A DNA stretch of 5,709 nt from an uncultured archaeon (GTDB lineage Archaea; Thermoproteota; Nitrososphaeria; Nitrososphaerales; CALBXV01), in contig CALBXV010000411.1 in the NCBI GenBank assembly GCA_937890045.1, positions 1 through 5,709 on the forward strand. The letters run 5' to 3'. Position 1 is the stretch's first letter. Every line of letters begins with the position of its first letter. This document shows positions 5,062 through 5,709 of this stretch, piece after piece. A program made the position numbers and the translations under genes. The notes under the pieces were generated by a model, which made no database searches, was not told the DNA's origin, and saw only the letters and a program-made list of their open reading frames with translations.

Positions 5062-5297
5062 TTTTTATCTTCTTCTAATAATGTGCTAACACCATCGCTT
5101 ACTACTGTGTCTACCATATCGTGCATGTGTCTTACCATACAGTTAGTTTGTTTACTTAAACCAGCTATATATCCATCTTTATAACCTATTTTATAGTTAG
5201 CATCTTTAGATACCATAAATATTAGCCAGATTGTTACTGAAAATACTATTGACCACAAAACAAAGAACCACACTTCTACTGCTGACATATCTACCAT
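5058..5297 (-). CDS. Small single-span membrane protein
   Basis: This 79-residue protein starts at an ATG with AAAAGGAG six bases upstream and a one-base TAATG overlap with the preceding stop. Residues about 8-30 (EVWFFVLWSIVFSVTIWLIFMV) form one strongly hydrophobic, Trp/Phe-rich membrane helix. It is followed by the basic-aromatic KDANYKIGYKDGYIAGLSK. The C-terminal part (HDMVDTVVSDGVSTLLEEDKK) is a soluble, probably amphipathic helix with an acidic end. The topology is most likely N-out, C-in. I do not recognise a family; the GYKDGY...G segment is reminiscent of small phage membrane proteins of unknown role. It heads a set of four tiny membrane proteins with overlapping or closely spaced frames. 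Confidence 0.8.
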   Translation of the reverse strand: MVDMSAVEVWFFVLWSIVFSVTIWLIFMVSKDANYKIGYKDGYIAGLSKQTNCMVRHMHDMVDTVVSDGVSTLLEEDKK

Positions 5298-5494
5298 TAT
5301 TTACTCCTTTTCTTTAGATTAGATATTAACTTACTGTCTTTCTCCTTTAGTTTAACATATTCTAAATCTCTCTCACTCTTACTATCGAACCAATGTATCA
5401 TTGTTGAGAATCCTTCTCTAATTTCTAATCCAAATACTGTTAAATAGTAAGAGCTTTCATCTGAAAATGACATTGCTTTCTTTATTAATACCAT
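5297..5494 (-). CDS. Small basic hypothetical protein
   Basis: This 65-residue protein starts at an ATG with AGGAGG four bases upstream and overlaps the end of the preceding gene by 10 bases. It looks like a short beta-hairpin segment (SSYYLTVFGLEIREG) followed by a long charged helix (DSKSERDLEYVKLKEKDSKL) and a very basic end (NLKKRSK). An internal Met at residue 8 is possible as a start but has no good SD. The family is not recognised. A nucleic-acid or protein-binding role is possible because of the charge, but this is a guess. Confidence 0.75.
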   Translation of the reverse strand: MVLIKKAMSFSDESSYYLTVFGLEIREGFSTMIHWFDSKSERDLEYVKLKEKDSKLISNLKKRSK

Positions 5495-5694
5495 AAATCC
5501 TCCTGATCTTCTATCTCATGCACTCTCCACTTCTTATTCGTTGTCTTACATTCTTCATGTTCACAAGGAATTATAGACTGCCCGTCCTCACTGGCATCAA
5601 CATCCCATCCAGGACATTCTTTTCCTTTGTTTATACAACACTTTTCAGATTTGTTTTTGAAATAATTATCTACCCAACATTTTCCAAAATACAT
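5485..5694 (-). CDS. Six-cysteine small protein, possible zinc binder
   Basis: This 69-residue protein starts at an ATG with AGGTG four bases upstream, near the right edge of the window. Cysteines lie at 6, 19, 20, 27, 44 and 49, with His46 between the last two (PCEHEEC). The pattern could build one zinc site or disulfides. It has no signal peptide, so a cytoplasmic metal site is more likely than disulfides. The rest is hydrophilic with acidic stretches (DVDASEDG, EIEDQED). The reading frame stays open to the window edge upstream of the ATG, so a longer N-terminus cannot be excluded, but the SD favours this start. Family unknown. Confidence 0.72.
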   Translation of the reverse strand: MYFGKCWVDNYFKNKSEKCCINKGKECPGWDVDASEDGQSIIPCEHEECKTTNKKWRVHEIEDQEDLWY

Positions 5695-5709
5695 TACACC
5701 TAACCAAAT

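Noticed and set aside
5694..5709. End of a further gene at the right edge (TAG at 5702-5700 or TAA at 5696-5694)
   Set aside because: Only 15 bases are available, and the TAA frame already has a TAG two codons earlier, so no coding frame can be assigned.

Overview
This AT-rich window (roughly one third G+C by eye) reads as an accessory or DNA-metabolism block of a tailed double-stranded DNA bacteriophage, or a prophage, probably uncultured. Every gene I can support is on the minus strand. Genes are short and almost all have an AGGAG-type Shine-Dalgarno (SD) site. Neighbours overlap by 1 to 10 bases or sit within about 25 bases of each other. There is no integrase, structural gene, tRNA or host housekeeping gene, so the host cannot be named; the strong SD sites indicate a bacterial host.

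In transcription order (right to left), 5694-4547 holds a run of very small proteins. They are a six-cysteine protein, a basic protein, and four predicted membrane proteins of 79, 35, 96 (or 65 from an internal start) and 35 residues; the two 35-residue genes fit exactly between their neighbours. Next, 4547-3549 holds a probable helix-turn-helix DNA-binding protein with a duplicated N-terminal heptapeptide and two small coupled proteins. The 3549-2818 gene is a common phage protein with two DnaJ-type CxxCxGxG zinc motifs.

The only intergenic gap longer than 100 bases (2694-2817) follows. It contains the most interesting object in the window: a compact three-way-junction RNA candidate at 2723-2804, in the 5' leader of the next gene. 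All three helices contain one G-U pair on the minus strand that would be an A-C mismatch on the plus strand. This supports an RNA transcribed in the same direction as the genes.

Downstream come a small His-rich protein (2337-2693) and a 299-residue protein whose C-terminus resembles the end of DUF6745-type proteins. Then come a coiled-coil mini-protein, a small OB-like or ssDNA-binding-like protein, a Cas4/AddB-type PD-(D/E)XK nuclease with a four-cysteine iron-sulfur signature, and the start of a small conserved phage protein cut by the window edge. The nuclease and its small neighbour suggest a recombination or DNA-processing role for the left end. The dense overlaps imply one or a few polycistronic messages with translational coupling.
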